Assembly: GCF_030852425.1 (NCBI RefSeq)
Contig: NZ_NSDM01000001.1
Location: forward strand, 62,001 to 126,000
DNA: 64,000 nt
Source of the DNA: Saccharothrix longispora
GTDB taxonomy: Bacteria; Actinomycetota; Actinomycetes; Mycobacteriales; Pseudonocardiaceae
Direction of reading: 5' to 3'
The notes under the pieces are model-generated. The model had not been told where the DNA came from, did not search any database, and worked only from the letters and a program-made list of their open reading frames with translations. Positions 1 to 8,970 of the stretch are shown here, one piece after another. A program made the translations under genes and the position numbers. Within the stretch, counting starts at the first letter, position 1. The number at the start of each line of letters is the position of its first letter.

Positions 1-117
1 TCCACCTGCGGGGTACTGATCGGGACGACAGAACGCTAGCCGATGCACACTCTCCGACGACCACCGGACTCCCGTGGTTCCCCGGAAAGCACCCGATCAA
101 TCGGATCGGGATGTGCC

Positions 118-149
118 GAAGGCCACCTCCGGGGTGGGAGGTGGCCTTC
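118..149. terminator. Terminator hairpin downstream of sucD
   Basis: A perfect 13-bp stem (118-130 with 137-149) encloses a 6-nt loop, 26 bases past the sucD stop. There is no clear U-tract, which is common in high-GC actinobacteria. A second small inverted repeat (CCCGATC at 92-98, GATCGGG at 104-110) lies beyond it. Nothing coding is seen between base 1 and sucD. Confidence 0.75.
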
Positions 150-174
150 AGTGTGTTCCACGAACGGGTGAATG

Positions 175-1065
175 TCAGCCCATCGACTGCATGATCTCCC
201 GCATGATGGCGGCGGTCTCGGACGGCGTCTTGCCGACCTTCACGCCGGCGGCCTCCAGGGCCTCCTTCTTCGCGGCGGCGGTGCCGGCCGAGCCGGACAC
301 GATCGCGCCCGCGTGACCCATGGTCTTGCCCTCGGGCGCGGTGAAGCCCGCCACGTAGCCGACGACCGGCTTGGTGACGTTCTCCTTGATGTAGGCCGCG
401 GCCCGCTCCTCGGCGTCGCCGCCGATCTCGCCGATCATCACGATCGCCGCGGTCTCCGGGTCGGCCTCGAAGGCCGCCAGGGCGTCGATGTGCGTGGTGC
501 CGATGATCGGGTCGCCGCCGATGCCGATGGCGGTGGAGAAGCCGAAGTCCCGCAGCTCGTACATCATCTGGTAGGTCAGCGTGCCGGACTTCGACACGAG
601 GCCGATCTTGCCCGCGCCGGAGATGTTGGCGGGGATGATGCCGGCGTTGGACTGCCCGGGGCTGATCAGGCCGGGGCAGTTCGGGCCGATGATGCGGGTC
701 TTGTTGCCGGTGGCGACGGCGTGCGCCCAGAACGCGGCGGTGTCGTGCACCGGGATGCCCTCGGTGATGACGACGGCCAGCCCGATGCCCGCGTCGATCG
801 CCTCGACGACGGCGGCCTTGGCGAACGCCGGCGGCACGAAGATCACGGTGACGTCCGCGCCGGTGGCCTCCATGGCCTCGGCGACGCCGCCGAACACCGG
901 GAGCACGTTGCCGTCGAAGTCGACCTTCTCGCCGGCCTTGCGCGGGTTCACGCCGCCGACGATGTTCGTGCCGGAGGCCAGCATCCGCTTGGTGTGCTTG
1001 GTGCCCTCGGCCCCGGTCATGCCCTGGACGACGACCTTGCTGTCCTTGGTGATGAAGATAGCCAT
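175..1065 (-). CDS. sucD: Succinyl-CoA ligase (ADP/GDP-forming) alpha subunit
   Basis: TCA-cycle enzyme that, with SucC, interconverts succinyl-CoA and succinate with substrate-level phosphorylation. The 296-residue length is normal. The N-terminal CoA-binding Rossmann region carries [11 protein letters not shown] (residues 11-21). The phosphohistidine loop GHAGAIVSG places the catalytic His at about residue 251. The ATG start lies 2 bp after the sucC stop, so the two genes are co-transcribed and probably translationally coupled. A strong hairpin follows the gene. Identification is by whole-length family resemblance and is secure. Confidence 0.97.
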   Translation of the reverse strand: MAIFITKDSKVVVQGMTGAEGTKHTKRMLASGTNIVGGVNPRKAGEKVDFDGNVLPVFGGVAEAMEATGADVTVIFVPPAFAKAAVVEAIDAGIGLAVVITEGIPVHDTAAFWAHAVATGNKTRIIGPNCPGLISPGQSNAGIIPANISGAGKIGLVSKSGTLTYQMMYELRDFGFSTAIGIGGDPIIGTTHIDALAAFEADPETAAIVMIGEIGGDAEERAAAYIKENVTKPVVGYVAGFTAPEGKTMGHAGAIVSGSAGTAAAKKEALEAAGVKVGKTPSETAAIMREIMQSMG

Positions 1066-1067
1066 CG

Positions 1068-2237
1068 TCAGACCCCCGCAGCCGCGAGCTCGGCAGCCTT
1101 GTCGGCCGCGTTGTCCATAGTGTCCACCACGGTGACCAGCGGGTGGTTGGCCTCGGCGAGGATCGCGCGGCCCTCTTCGACGTTGTTGCCGTCGAGGCGG
1201 ACGACGAGCGGCTTGGCGGCCTCGTCGCCCAGGATGCCGAGCGCGGCCACGATGCCGTTGGCGACCGCGTCGCACGCGGTGATGCCGCCGAACACGTTCA
1301 CGAACACCGACCGCACGTCGGGGTCGTTCAGGATGATGTCGAGGCCGTTGGCCATGACCTCGGCGGACGCGCCGCCGCCGATGTCGAGGAAGTTGGCGGG
1401 CTTCACGCCGCCGTGCTTCTCCCCCGCGTAGGCGACCACGTCGAGGGTGGACATGACGAGGCCGGCGCCGTTGCCGATGATGCCGACCTGGCCGTCCAGC
1501 TTGACGTAGTTGAGGCCCTTCTCCTTGGCCTTGGCCTCCAGCGGGTCCTCGGCCTGCTTGTCCACCAGCGCCTCGTGGGCGGGGTGGCGGAACGAGGCGT
1601 TCTCGTCGAGGGTGACCTTGCCGTCGAGCGCGACGATCCTGCCCTCGGGGTCGCGGACCAGCGGGTTGACCTCGACCAGCGTGGCGTCCTCGGACACGAA
1701 GGTGTCCCAGAGCTTCACGATGACGTCGGCGACCTGGTCGGCCACCTCGGCCGGGAACTTCGCGGCGGCGACGATCTCGTCGGCCTTCGCGCGGTCCACG
1801 CCCGTGATCGCGTCGACGGGCACCTTGGCCAGGGCCTCGGGCTTGGTCGCGGCGACCTCTTCGATGTCCATGCCGCCCTCGACGCTGGCCATGGCCAGGA
1901 AGGTGCGGTTGGCGCGGTCGAGGAGGAAGGAGAAGTAGTACTCCTCCGCGATGTCGGACGCGGGGGTCACCAGCACGCGGTGCACGACGTGACCCTTGAT
2001 GTCGAGGCCGAGGATGGCCTCGGCCTTCGCCTCGGTCTCGTCCGGGTTCTCGGCGAGCTTGACGCCGCCCGCCTTGCCGCGGCCGCCGGTCTTGACCTGG
2101 GCCTTCACCACGACGGTCGAACCGAAGCGCTCGGCGATGGCCTTGGCCTCGGCGGGGGTGGTCGCCACGTCGCCCGGAAGTACCGGGACGTCGTGGGCGG
2201 CGAAGAGGTCCTTCGCCTGGTACTCGTACAGGTCCAC
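1068..2237 (-). CDS. sucC: Succinyl-CoA ligase (ADP-forming) beta subunit
   Basis: Beta subunit of succinyl-CoA synthetase: an N-terminal ATP-grasp domain followed by the CoA-ligase domain. The protein is 389 residues, the usual length. I start it at the GTG encoding [12 protein letters not shown], the conserved family N-terminus, which has AGGAG about 6 nt upstream. A longer reading to 2330 would add about 31 unconserved residues. [12 protein letters not shown] near residue 265 and the C-terminal FVNVFGGI segment are family hallmarks. First gene of the sucCD operon. Confidence 0.96.
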   Translation of the reverse strand: MDLYEYQAKDLFAAHDVPVLPGDVATTPAEAKAIAERFGSTVVVKAQVKTGGRGKAGGVKLAENPDETEAKAEAILGLDIKGHVVHRVLVTPASDIAEEYYFSFLLDRANRTFLAMASVEGGMDIEEVAATKPEALAKVPVDAITGVDRAKADEIVAAAKFPAEVADQVADVIVKLWDTFVSEDATLVEVNPLVRDPEGRIVALDGKVTLDENASFRHPAHEALVDKQAEDPLEAKAKEKGLNYVKLDGQVGIIGNGAGLVMSTLDVVAYAGEKHGGVKPANFLDIGGGASAEVMANGLDIILNDPDVRSVFVNVFGGITACDAVANGIVAALGILGDEAAKPLVVRLDGNNVEEGRAILAEANHPLVTVVDTMDNAADKAAELAAAGV

Positions 2238-2314
2238 TCGGGTCTCCTGCGACGTCGGTGTCGGACACCGCGCCTCTTCGTGCGGTCCCTCGATGGTCCG
2301 GCGCTCCAGGCTGG

Positions 2315-2340
2315 TGCCTGGTGCCCTCACGTACCAGGCA
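2315..2340. repeat. Inverted repeat in the sucC 5' leader
   Basis: TGCCTGGT (2315-2322) and ACCAGGCA (2333-2340) can pair as an 8-bp stem with a 10-nt loop, about 80 bases upstream of the sucC start. It could be a leader structure or a protein site. I see no known riboswitch consensus in the 240-base gap 2238-2480 that contains it. Confidence 0.35.
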
Positions 2341-2480
2341 TCACCTGGAACGCCGGCATAGCCGTGGGGGGGACCGGCTCGACGCGGCTTCGCAAGACAC
2401 TATCGACCTGCCCGGACCACGCCGCACCCCACGCCCGTGAAGTCGGTCATAGAGGTGGTGAGGTCGATCACCACACCGGT

Positions 2481-4127
2481 TCAGCGGGCGGTGCGGACCG
2501 CCGCGGTGACCAGGAGGGCGGCGGTGGCGGCGAGGGCCAGCCACAGCCCCGGTCCCGGCTCGGCCCCGGCGGCGCGGGCGGCGGTGAGCGGGTACTCCAG
2601 GGCCCTCGTGCCGGTGACGGCGGCGGCCCCGAGCAGGAGCGCGGCGCCGTTGCCCGGCCGGGCGCGCAGGGCGAGGGCGGCGGCCCCGAGCACGGTCACC
2701 AGGGCGACCAGCAGCCCCCAGGAGCCGACGCGCAGGCCGAACGCGGTGATCGGCGCGTAGTCCCGGGCCTCGATCACGGGCAGCGCGAACGCGCCGACGG
2801 CGAGCAGGGCGGCGATGAGGGCGCCCGCGATCAGCGGCAGCGGGGCCTCCCCGGACGCGGTGCCCGCCTCGTCCCGCTCCACCGCGCCGGCCAGGGCGGC
2901 GGTGACGGCGGCGGCGAGGGCGGCCAGCGCGGCCACGACCGTGAACCACGTGCCGGGGCCGGGCTGGACGGCGTCGACCCGCGTGGCGGCGAACACGGCG
3001 TCGAGCGCGCCGGCGGCGGCGAGCGGGACGGTCGCGGTGGCCACGGCGAACGCCGGGCGGGCCGCGCCCCTGGCGAGCAGGGCCGCGCCCAGGACGCCGA
3101 CGGCGACGGCGGCGGGCCACAGGAGCCGGGCGGCGTAGTCGGTGGGGGCGGGCAGGCCGGCCGGGAGGACGAGCTGGTCGGTCAGCGCGCCCGCGACGGC
3201 GGCGGCGGCGGCGACCAGGCCGAGGGCGCCCGCGACGGGGTGCAGGCGGCGCAGGCCGGGCAGCCCGGGTTCGGCGCGCCCGGCGGGGCGGTCGGTGACC
3301 CGGTCGGCGGCGCGGTCGCGCTGGGACCAGGTGAGCAGCGCGGCGGCGGCCAGCACCAGGAACGGGCCGGCGGCCGGGCCGACGCGGTCGGTCGCCAGGG
3401 CGGTGGCGACCGGTGGGAGCGCGACGGTGACCAGGGTCGCGGCCAGGCCGAGCAGGCCGCCCCGGCGGGCCTCGGGCGTGGTGGCGCTGGCCGCGATCAC
3501 GGCGAGGACCGGTGCGGCGACGACGAGCAGCAGGCCGCCGAGCATCGGCAGGGCGGGCGAGTCGAGCGGGCCGCGCGCCGGGACCAGCGCGTCGGTCGAG
3601 GTGAAGGGGGCGGCGAACAGGCCTACGCCGGCCAGCAGGCCCGCGACGGCGGGGAGGACGAAGCGGGCGCGCTCGGCGCGCGCGTCCGGCTCGGCGAGGG
3701 TGGTCGCGGCCAGCGCGCCCGCCGTGACCAGCAGCACGTGACCGGCGAGCAGCGGCCACACCCCCGCCGCGGGGGTGGGCGCGTCGAGGGTCGCCGGGCG
3801 GAACAGCTCGGGGCGCGCGGTGTCGAGCGGGTCGACGAGGACCTGGAGGTCGACCAGCAGGCGGCCCACCGCGAGGACCGCGGGGGCGATCAGCGAGGCG
3901 GCGGCGCTGACCTGGTGGCCGCGCGCGAGCAGGACGGCGGCCAGGGCGGTCGGCGCGAAGGCGAGCACGGCCAGCAGCGGCCACGCGGTGAACGCCGGGG
4001 GCGCGCCCGCGTCGACCACCCCGACCAGCGGGGCCGCCGCGCCGAGCAGCGAGCCGGCGAGGCCGAGCCCGACCGCCGAGCGCAGCCTCGTGGGTGCCGA
4101 TGAGACCGGGTCCGCGGTTCGGATCAC
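2481..4127 (-). CDS. Large polytopic membrane protein, function unknown
   Basis: 548 residues, almost entirely Ala/Val/Leu-rich, with roughly 14-16 candidate transmembrane segments separated by short Pro/Gly/Arg loops. One longer polar loop (DRAADRVTDRPAGRAEP) lies mid-protein. I recognise no catalytic motif or transporter signature. The GTG start at 4127 is chosen because a TAGCGT -10 box lies exactly 7 nt upstream, giving a leaderless mRNA; the reading frame stays open to 4367 but without coding character. It stands alone between sucC and a long intergenic region. An integral membrane role is all the sequence supports. Confidence 0.7.
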   Translation of the reverse strand: MIRTADPVSSAPTRLRSAVGLGLAGSLLGAAAPLVGVVDAGAPPAFTAWPLLAVLAFAPTALAAVLLARGHQVSAAASLIAPAVLAVGRLLVDLQVLVDPLDTARPELFRPATLDAPTPAAGVWPLLAGHVLLVTAGALAATTLAEPDARAERARFVLPAVAGLLAGVGLFAAPFTSTDALVPARGPLDSPALPMLGGLLLVVAAPVLAVIAASATTPEARRGGLLGLAATLVTVALPPVATALATDRVGPAAGPFLVLAAAALLTWSQRDRAADRVTDRPAGRAEPGLPGLRRLHPVAGALGLVAAAAAVAGALTDQLVLPAGLPAPTDYAARLLWPAAVAVGVLGAALLARGAARPAFAVATATVPLAAAGALDAVFAATRVDAVQPGPGTWFTVVAALAALAAAVTAALAGAVERDEAGTASGEAPLPLIAGALIAALLAVGAFALPVIEARDYAPITAFGLRVGSWGLLVALVTVLGAAALALRARPGNGAALLLGAAAVTGTRALEYPLTAARAAGAEPGPGLWLALAATAALLVTAAVRTAR

Positions 4128-4134
4128 CGGTCGG

Positions 4135-4140
4135 ACGCTA
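4135..4140 (-). promoter_or_regulatory. -10 box TAGCGT of a leaderless promoter
   Basis: TAGCGT on the minus strand, followed by 7 nt and then the GTG of the polytopic membrane gene. No Shine-Dalgarno is present, so transcription probably starts at or beside the start codon. Confidence 0.5.
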
Positions 4141-4166
4141 GCAAAGGGGTGGCCGGCGGGTGCGGT

Positions 4167-4204
4167 GCGCGGGGATGCGCGCGGGGAATGCGCGCGGGGA
4201 ATGC
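4167..4204. repeat. 13-bp tandem repeat, three copies
   Basis: Unit GCGCGGGGAATGC: a 12-bp variant copy at 4167-4178, then two perfect copies at 4179-4191 and 4192-4204. It lies in the non-coding stretch between the membrane protein and the M23 peptidase. Confidence 0.7.
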
Positions 4205-4504
4205 GCGCGCGACGCCGCCGGTTGTCGGGGGTACCGCCTACCTTCACTCGTACGGGTGGTCCGAGGGGGTCGGTGGGGTCCGACCGTTTCGGGAGCGGGA
4301 GGGGCGGGCACCCGGAGTGCACCGGCCCACGGGGTAGCGGGGCACGGGTTTCGGGATGTCGGGACACGACCGGTCCGGGGAAGCGGGACGACCGGTCCGC
4401 TCCCGCGGCGCCGTCGGCGCCGCGGTCGGGGGTTCGGGGCGTCCCCCGTCGGGGGAACGTCCGGTCGGAGCACGCCGCGCTGCGGGCACCGGAGTACGGG
4501 ATAC

Positions 4505-4518
4505 GTGATTCAGGTCAC
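4505..4518. promoter_or_regulatory. CRP/FNR-type palindrome GTGA-N6-TCAC
   Basis: GTGATTCAGGTCAC is a perfect match to the GTGA-N6-TCAC core used by CRP-family regulators, in an AT-richer patch 341 bases upstream of the M23 peptidase start. Regulation of that gene by a CRP homologue is inferred. Confidence 0.45.
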
Positions 4519-4858
4519 CTTTGAATATCGGTTGCCCGTAGCGCTCCGCGTGCAGTAGTGAGCCCAGTCACACGATCGGACCATGCTGCGGGTCACCCCA
4601 TCGTGCCTGTACGCACCGCGTTTCTTGGGGTTCCGATGACCGAAAGTCACAGTTGACAGTTCTGCGCGAGCCTTCGGGCGCTAAACGGTAGACATCGACA
4701 CCGGGGATTGCCCTTAAGGGTCTCGCCCCGTTATCTTCCCCCGGTCCGTTGTCACGGTCTGGTCACAAGCAGGACAGCGAGTCGGTTACCCCGACCGGCT
4801 CGACCGGGATCCCCCGCCCGGTGTCCGACCGGACTCCCCGAAGACGGAAGGCCAGGTT

Positions 4859-5656
4859 TTGTCCCGACACCGCTCCCCCGGCGGCCATACGAGTTCTGCT
4901 GTGCTCGACGAAGCGGTCGAATCCGCCTCGACGCGTGCGGTCGGCACTCACCGGCTCCCGCCGCCGCCCTCGGCGCTGCGCGGCCGGATCGTGGTCGCGG
5001 CCGTCGCCGTAGGCGCTTTCGCCGCCGCCGGCGCAGGTCAGACGCTCCACGCGCTCGGCTCCGACTCCCCCTCCTCCGCCGACGAGGTCACACCGCTCGC
5101 GAACGCCGCCGACGGCGCCGCCGCGTTCGGCGTCGGCGGCTCCGGCCCCGCGTCACCGCAGGTCCTGCCCGTCGCGAAGACGGTCGACACCGCGGCCGAG
5201 GCCCAGAAGCTCGTCAAGAGCCAGCAGATCACCGAGAACCGCGAAGCCGCCGAGATCGAGGCGAAGCGCCCCAAGTACGTGCGCCCCGCCGCCGGCTCCT
5301 TCACCTCCGGTTACGGCGGCCGCTGGGGCGAGATGCACTACGGCATCGACATCGCCGGCCCCATCGGCACGCCGATCCTGGCCGCCGCGGATGGTGTCGT
5401 GGTCGAGGCCGGTCCCGCAAGCGGTTTCGGCCTCTGGGTCAAGGTCGAGCACGACGACGGCACCACGACCGTCTACGGCCACATGGACACGTTCTCCGTG
5501 CGCAAGGGCCAGCGCGTCATGGCCGGCGAGCAGATCGCCCGCATGGGCAACCGCGGCTTCTCGACCGGCCCGCACCTGCACTTCGAGGTCTGGAACCCGG
5601 CCGGCATGAAGATCAACCCGCTGACCTGGCTGAACAGCAAGGGCGTCAGCGTCTGA
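4859..5656 (+). CDS. Membrane-anchored or secreted M23 (LytM) peptidoglycan endopeptidase
   Basis: 265-residue cell-wall hydrolase candidate. A basic, Pro-containing N-terminus is followed by a hydrophobic segment (about 43-60) acting as signal or anchor, a low-complexity linker, and an M23 domain (about 145-255). The zinc/active-site set is complete: H160 and D164 of the HxxxD motif (HYGID), H208 in GHMD, and H239/H241 in HLHFEV. Start is TTG 4859 with GGAAGG 8 nt upstream; no ATG or GTG fits the frame better. It is monocistronic, with a long leader, a CRP-like site and a strong hairpin after it. The specific bond cleaved cannot be told. Confidence 0.9.
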   Translation: MSRHRSPGGHTSSAVLDEAVESASTRAVGTHRLPPPPSALRGRIVVAAVAVGAFAAAGAGQTLHALGSDSPSSADEVTPLANAADGAAAFGVGGSGPASPQVLPVAKTVDTAAEAQKLVKSQQITENREAAEIEAKRPKYVRPAAGSFTSGYGGRWGEMHYGIDIAGPIGTPILAAADGVVVEAGPASGFGLWVKVEHDDGTTTVYGHMDTFSVRKGQRVMAGEQIARMGNRGFSTGPHLHFEVWNPAGMKINPLTWLNSKGVSV

Positions 5657-5714
5657 GGCGCTGAGCGCGGGCCGGCCGCCACGACGCGGACGGCGAAGGA
5701 CGGCACGGACGACA

Positions 5715-5747
5715 GAGGCCGGGCTGCTCGACGAGCAGCCCGGCCTC
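5715..5747. terminator. Terminator hairpin after the M23 peptidase
   Basis: 16-bp arms (5715-5730 and 5732-5747) form an almost loopless perfect inverted repeat, GAGGCCGGGCTGCTCG and its complement, about 60 bases after the stop. The rest of the 305-base gap up to 5962 shows no other feature. Confidence 0.75.
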
Positions 5748-5961
5748 ACCCTGTGGTCGTGCAACCGCCCCCCCCGGCGGCGCCCCCCCGGTGCGATCAC
5801 CGCCCCGACGCGGTGGGCCGCACCCGTTCCCCCTCGCCACCGGCGGCTCCCCCACGGCCCGCTCGCCCCGAACGACCAGGCCGTCCGCTGGTGACACCCC
5901 TTAAGACGCCCGGTGGCGGCCGGGGTTGCGGACGAATCCGGAATTACCCGGACAGGTGACG

Positions 5962-6343
5962 TCAGGCGGCGCCGGAGTCCTCGGCGAGCCGGGCGTCGTA
6001 CGCCGCGCGCGCCGCCGCGACCTCCGGTTCGTGCCGGTCGGACCACGCGCCGAGGACCTGGACGACCCCTGCGGGCCCACCCCGAGGGGCGTCAGCTCGT
6101 AGTCGATGCGCGGCGGCACGGTCGGGGTCACGGTCGTCATCCCATCCGCCGGCTCACGCCGTCGATCCTGCGCCACAGCTCGCCGAACCGGTGCGGCCTC
6201 TCCGCCAGGAACGACAGGGTCGGCGGGGTCCACCGGTCGGCCACGCGGTCGAGCACGGCGCGGACCTCGCACCCGGACCCGTGGTCCCACTGGCGGGCGT
6301 CGTCGTCGGTCCCCGTGCAGTGCCCGGGCACGTCTTCTGCCAC
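5962..6343 (-). pseudogene. HxlR-family transcriptional regulator, broken by internal deletion and frameshift
   Basis: The N-terminal part reads GTG(6343)...GCEVRAVLDRVADRW then FGELWRRIDGVSRRM, the conserved Cys and winged-helix start of the HxlR family. At about 6140 the segment that should read roughly LTQTLRRLERDG is missing and the frame changes. The next frame continues TPTVPPRIDYELTPLG, the HxlR wing. A second frame change near 6080 leads to VLGAWSDRHEPEVAAARAAYD and a stop at 5962. GGATG occurs on both sides of the first lesion, consistent with slippage between short repeats. Two lesions make a sequencing error unlikely. No functional regulator is expected. Confidence 0.8.
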
Positions 6344-6391
6344 GGCTCCTGGTCTGGGTGGAATGCATGCGCACGCAAGGGCATTTCACCC

Positions 6392-6434
6392 CCCGCGATG
6401 CCCTGAGGGGCCGGGCCCCTCAGGGCATCGCGGG
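6392..6434. terminator. 43-bp near-perfect palindromic terminator downstream of pcrA
   Basis: Arms 6392-6412 and 6414-6434 are perfectly complementary over 21 bp around a single central base; in RNA a few central pairs must open to form the loop. It lies 6 bases past the pcrA stop and should stop pcrA transcripts before the decayed HxlR gene. Confidence 0.8.
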
Positions 6435-6439
6435 ACCCG

Positions 6440-8752
6440 TCAGAGCTTCACCAGGGGCACGCCGCCGATGAGCATGAGCCGCACGGTGCCCGAGCCGCCG
6501 AAGTCGATCGTGGCGGTCGCCCGGGGCCCGGAGCCGTCCACGGCCACCACGCGCCCCAGCCCGTACTTGTCGTGCGTGACCCGGTCGCCCACGTCGAGCT
6601 TGATCGCGGGCGTGTCCTTCCACTGGTTGTTCACCGGCGCGGGGCGCGGCGAGGACGACGAGCGGCCCCACGAGGTGGGCGCGGACGGCGCGGACCGCCT
6701 CGGCTCGACCCGGCGCCAGTCGACCAGCTCGGCCGGGATCTCGTCGAGGAACCGCGACGCGGGGTTCGCCGACGGCTGGCCCCACGCCGAGCGCACCAGC
6801 GCCCGCGACAGGTACAGCCGCTGCTGCGCCCGCGTGATGCCCACGTAGGCCAGCCGCCGCTCCTCGGACAGCTCCGCCGGGTCGCCCAGGGCCCGCATGT
6901 GCGGGAAGACGCCGTCCTCCCAGCCCGTGCAGAACACGACCGGGTACTCCAGGCCCTTCGCGGTGTGCAGGGTCATCAGCGTGACCACCCCGTCGGACTC
7001 CGCGTCCGGCACCGAGTCGGCGTCCGCGACCAGCGACACCCGCTCCAGGAACGCGCCCAGCGAACCCTCGGTGGGCAGGCCCTCGTCCTCCTCCGGGACG
7101 GGGACCGCCGTGCCCAGGTCGGTGAACTCGCGGGCCACCGTGACCAGCTCGTTGAGGTTCTCGACCCGGGTGTGGTCCTGGGGGTCGTCGCTGGCCTCCA
7201 GCTCGGCCCGGTAGGCGGTCTTCTCCAGCACCGCCTCCAGGATGTCGGCCACGTCGTCGCCGCGCTCGACCATCACCCCCAGCTCGTCCATCAGCTCGAC
7301 GAACCCGGCGATGGCGTTGCGGGAGCGCGGGTTGAGCATCGGCACGCGGCCGACCACGGCGTCGCGAAGGGCCTGGGCGAAGCCGATGCGCTCGCGCTCG
7401 GCGTAGGTCGAGACGCACGCCTCGGCGCGGTCGCCGATGCCGCGCTTGGGCACGTTGAGGATGCGCCGCAGCGACACCGTGTCGTCCGGGTTGGACAGCG
7501 CCCTCAGGTAGGCCAGGGCGTCGCGCACCTCGCGCCGCTCGTAGAACCGCACGCCGCCGACGACCTTGTAGGGCAGGCCGAGGCGGATGAAGATCTCCTC
7601 GAACACGCGCGACTGGTTGTTGGTGCGGTAGAACACGGCGATCTCGCCGTTGTTCGCCTCGCCGGAGTCGACCAGCCGGTCGATCTCGTTCGCGACGAAC
7701 TGCGCCTCGTCGTGCTCGTTGTCCGCGACGTAGCCGACGATCTTCTCGCCGTCGCCCAGGTCGCTCCACAGCCGCTTGTCGCGCCGGTCCGGGTTGCGCG
7801 AGATGACCGCGTTGGCCGCCGTCAGGATGGTCTGCGTCGAGCGGTAGTTCTGCTCCAGCAGGATCGTGGTGGCCTGCGGGTAGTCCCGCTCGAACTCCAC
7901 GATGTTGCGGATCGTCGCGCCGCGGAACGCGTAGATCGACTGGTCCGCGTCGCCCACCACGCACAGCTCGGCGGGCGGCACGCCGTCGGAACCGGTCCCG
8001 ACCAGCTCCCGGACCAACGTGTACTGGGCGTGGTTGGTGTCCTGGTACTCGTCGACCAGCACGTGCTTGAACCGGCGGTGGTAGTGCTCGGCCACGTCGG
8101 GGTGGTCCTGGAGCAGCTCGACGGTCCGCATGATCAGGTCGTCGAAGTCGAGCGAGTTCGACTCGGTGAGCCTGCGCTGGTAGCTCTCGTAGACCTCGGC
8201 GACGCGGCGCTCCAGGTCGTTGGTCGCGCGGTCCTTGGCCGTGGCCGCGTCCACCAGCTCGTTCTTCAGGTTCGAGATGTGGATGGCGAGCGTGCGCGCC
8301 GGGTACCGCTTCGGGTCCAGGTCGAGGTCGCGGGCCACCAGGGTGATGAGGCGGCGCGTGTCGTCCGAGTCGTAGATCGAGAAGTTGGACGACATGCCCA
8401 GCACCTTGGCCTCGCGGCGCATGACCCGGACGCACATCGAGTGGAACGTGGACACCCACATCGACCGGGCGCGCGGGCCGACCAGGTCGGCCACGCGCTC
8501 CTTCATCTCGGCGGCGGCCTTGTTGGTGAAGGTGATGGCCATGATCTCGCCGGGGTGCGCGCCGCGCTCGGACAGCAGGTGGGCGATGCGGCGCGTGAGC
8601 ACCCTCGTCTTGCCGGAACCCGCACCGGCGACGACGAGCATCGGCGACCCGGCGTGCTCGACGGCCCGGCGCTGGGCCGGGTTGAGGTCGTCGAGCAGGC
8701 GCGCGGACCGGGAGGAGGGGGGACTTGCGGGCAAGTCGAACAAGGCGCTCAT
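6440..8752 (-). CDS. pcrA: ATP-dependent DNA helicase PcrA/UvrD (superfamily 1A)
   Basis: 770-residue 3'-5' helicase used in nucleotide excision repair and replication-fork processing. Walker A is GAGSGKT (about 43-49). The Q-motif region LNPAQRRAV precedes it. Further SF1 motifs visible are ITFTNKAAAEMKERV, LVDEYQDTNHAQY (Walker B), VVGDADQSIYAFRGA, LEQNYRS and TLHTAKGLEYPVVF. The C-terminus has the small beta-barrel (GDRVTHDKYGLGRVV) that in PcrA contacts RNA polymerase. The ATG start gives a short poorly conserved tail before the helicase core. Single gene, divergent from the chorismate mutase leader. Confidence 0.96.
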   Translation of the reverse strand: MSALFDLPASPPSSRSARLLDDLNPAQRRAVEHAGSPMLVVAGAGSGKTRVLTRRIAHLLSERGAHPGEIMAITFTNKAAAEMKERVADLVGPRARSMWVSTFHSMCVRVMRREAKVLGMSSNFSIYDSDDTRRLITLVARDLDLDPKRYPARTLAIHISNLKNELVDAATAKDRATNDLERRVAEVYESYQRRLTESNSLDFDDLIMRTVELLQDHPDVAEHYHRRFKHVLVDEYQDTNHAQYTLVRELVGTGSDGVPPAELCVVGDADQSIYAFRGATIRNIVEFERDYPQATTILLEQNYRSTQTILTAANAVISRNPDRRDKRLWSDLGDGEKIVGYVADNEHDEAQFVANEIDRLVDSGEANNGEIAVFYRTNNQSRVFEEIFIRLGLPYKVVGGVRFYERREVRDALAYLRALSNPDDTVSLRRILNVPKRGIGDRAEACVSTYAERERIGFAQALRDAVVGRVPMLNPRSRNAIAGFVELMDELGVMVERGDDVADILEAVLEKTAYRAELEASDDPQDHTRVENLNELVTVAREFTDLGTAVPVPEEDEGLPTEGSLGAFLERVSLVADADSVPDAESDGVVTLMTLHTAKGLEYPVVFCTGWEDGVFPHMRALGDPAELSEERRLAYVGITRAQQRLYLSRALVRSAWGQPSANPASRFLDEIPAELVDWRRVEPRRSAPSAPTSWGRSSSSPRPAPVNNQWKDTPAIKLDVGDRVTHDKYGLGRVVAVDGSGPRATATIDFGGSGTVRLMLIGGVPLVKL

Positions 8753-8777
8753 CGTCCGTCCACGGTACCGGGTGCCC

Positions 8778-8806
8778 CCGACAGAGCGGGTGCTGTGGCA
8801 TAGTGG
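8778..8806 (+). promoter_or_regulatory. Promoter of the chorismate mutase leader transcript
   Basis: CCGACA (8778-8783) resembles a -35 box and CATAGT (8799-8804) or TAGTGG (8801-8806) a -10 box. The predicted transcription start falls at about 8811-8813, on the GTG of the leader peptide, so the leader would be translated without a Shine-Dalgarno. Confidence 0.5.
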
Positions 8807-8811
8807 GAGTT

Positions 8812-8874
8812 GTGCAGGCGACCCACTTCGAGTTTTTCTACGGGAACCGGATTCCGGCTCCCGTGGGGCGCTAG
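8812..8874 (+). CDS. Phe/Tyr-rich leader peptide of a putative attenuator
   Basis: A 20-codon frame starting at GTG 8812 and ending at TAG 8874. Codons 6-10 read TTC GAG TTT TTC TAC (F-E-F-F-Y), a cluster of Phe and Tyr codons like that in PheL-type leader peptides. It is placed right behind a promoter and just before a terminator-like hairpin and a chorismate mutase gene, the first committed enzyme of Phe/Tyr synthesis. The peptide is probably dispensable itself; ribosome stalling at the Phe/Tyr codons would be the signal. TTT and ATT are rare codons in this genome. Confidence 0.65.
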   Translation: MQATHFEFFYGNRIPAPVGR

Positions 8875-8925
8875 CGCGACCAAGCCACCACGAAGCCCCG
8901 GAGTCCTCGGACCCCGGGGCTTCGT
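8841..8925 (+). promoter_or_regulatory. Putative transcription attenuator of the chorismate mutase gene
   Basis: Two competing structures can be drawn. A pause hairpin (CGGGA, CCGG with CCGG, TCCCG; 8841-8863) starts just after the F-E-F-F-Y codons. A strong terminator-like hairpin pairs ACGAAGCCCCGG (8890-8901) with CCGGGGCTTCGT (8914-8925). GGGGC at 8865-8869 can alternatively pair with GCCCC at 8895-8899, breaking the terminator stem. Logic expected: stalling on uncharged Phe/Tyr tRNA frees the antiterminator. There is no U-run after the hairpin. Mechanism is inferred from layout. Confidence 0.6.
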
Positions 8926-8970
8926 CGCTTCCGGGGCAGGGACTCCCACCAGAGTCGAGAGGTCCTCACG

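Larger units (their letters stand above)
4141..4858. other. 718-bp intergenic region upstream of the M23 peptidase
   Basis: No convincing gene: the open frames here are short, overlap each other and have atypical composition. It holds the tandem repeat at 4167, a CRP-like palindrome at 4505 and an AT-richer stretch (about 4500-4740) that probably contains the promoter and a long 5' leader for the downstream peptidase. I looked for a c-di-AMP (ydaO) riboswitch, which precedes many actinobacterial cell-wall hydrolase genes, and did not find its conserved core. Confidence 0.6.

Noticed and set aside
1143..4103. 986-residue plus-strand open frame over sucC and the membrane gene
   Set aside because: Antisense to two supported genes, with no recognisable domain and shadow-type composition.
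4600..4858. c-di-AMP (ydaO) riboswitch before the M23 peptidase
   Set aside because: Common before actinobacterial wall hydrolases, but the conserved GGGGGACC and CAGCUAACC-type core segments are not present.
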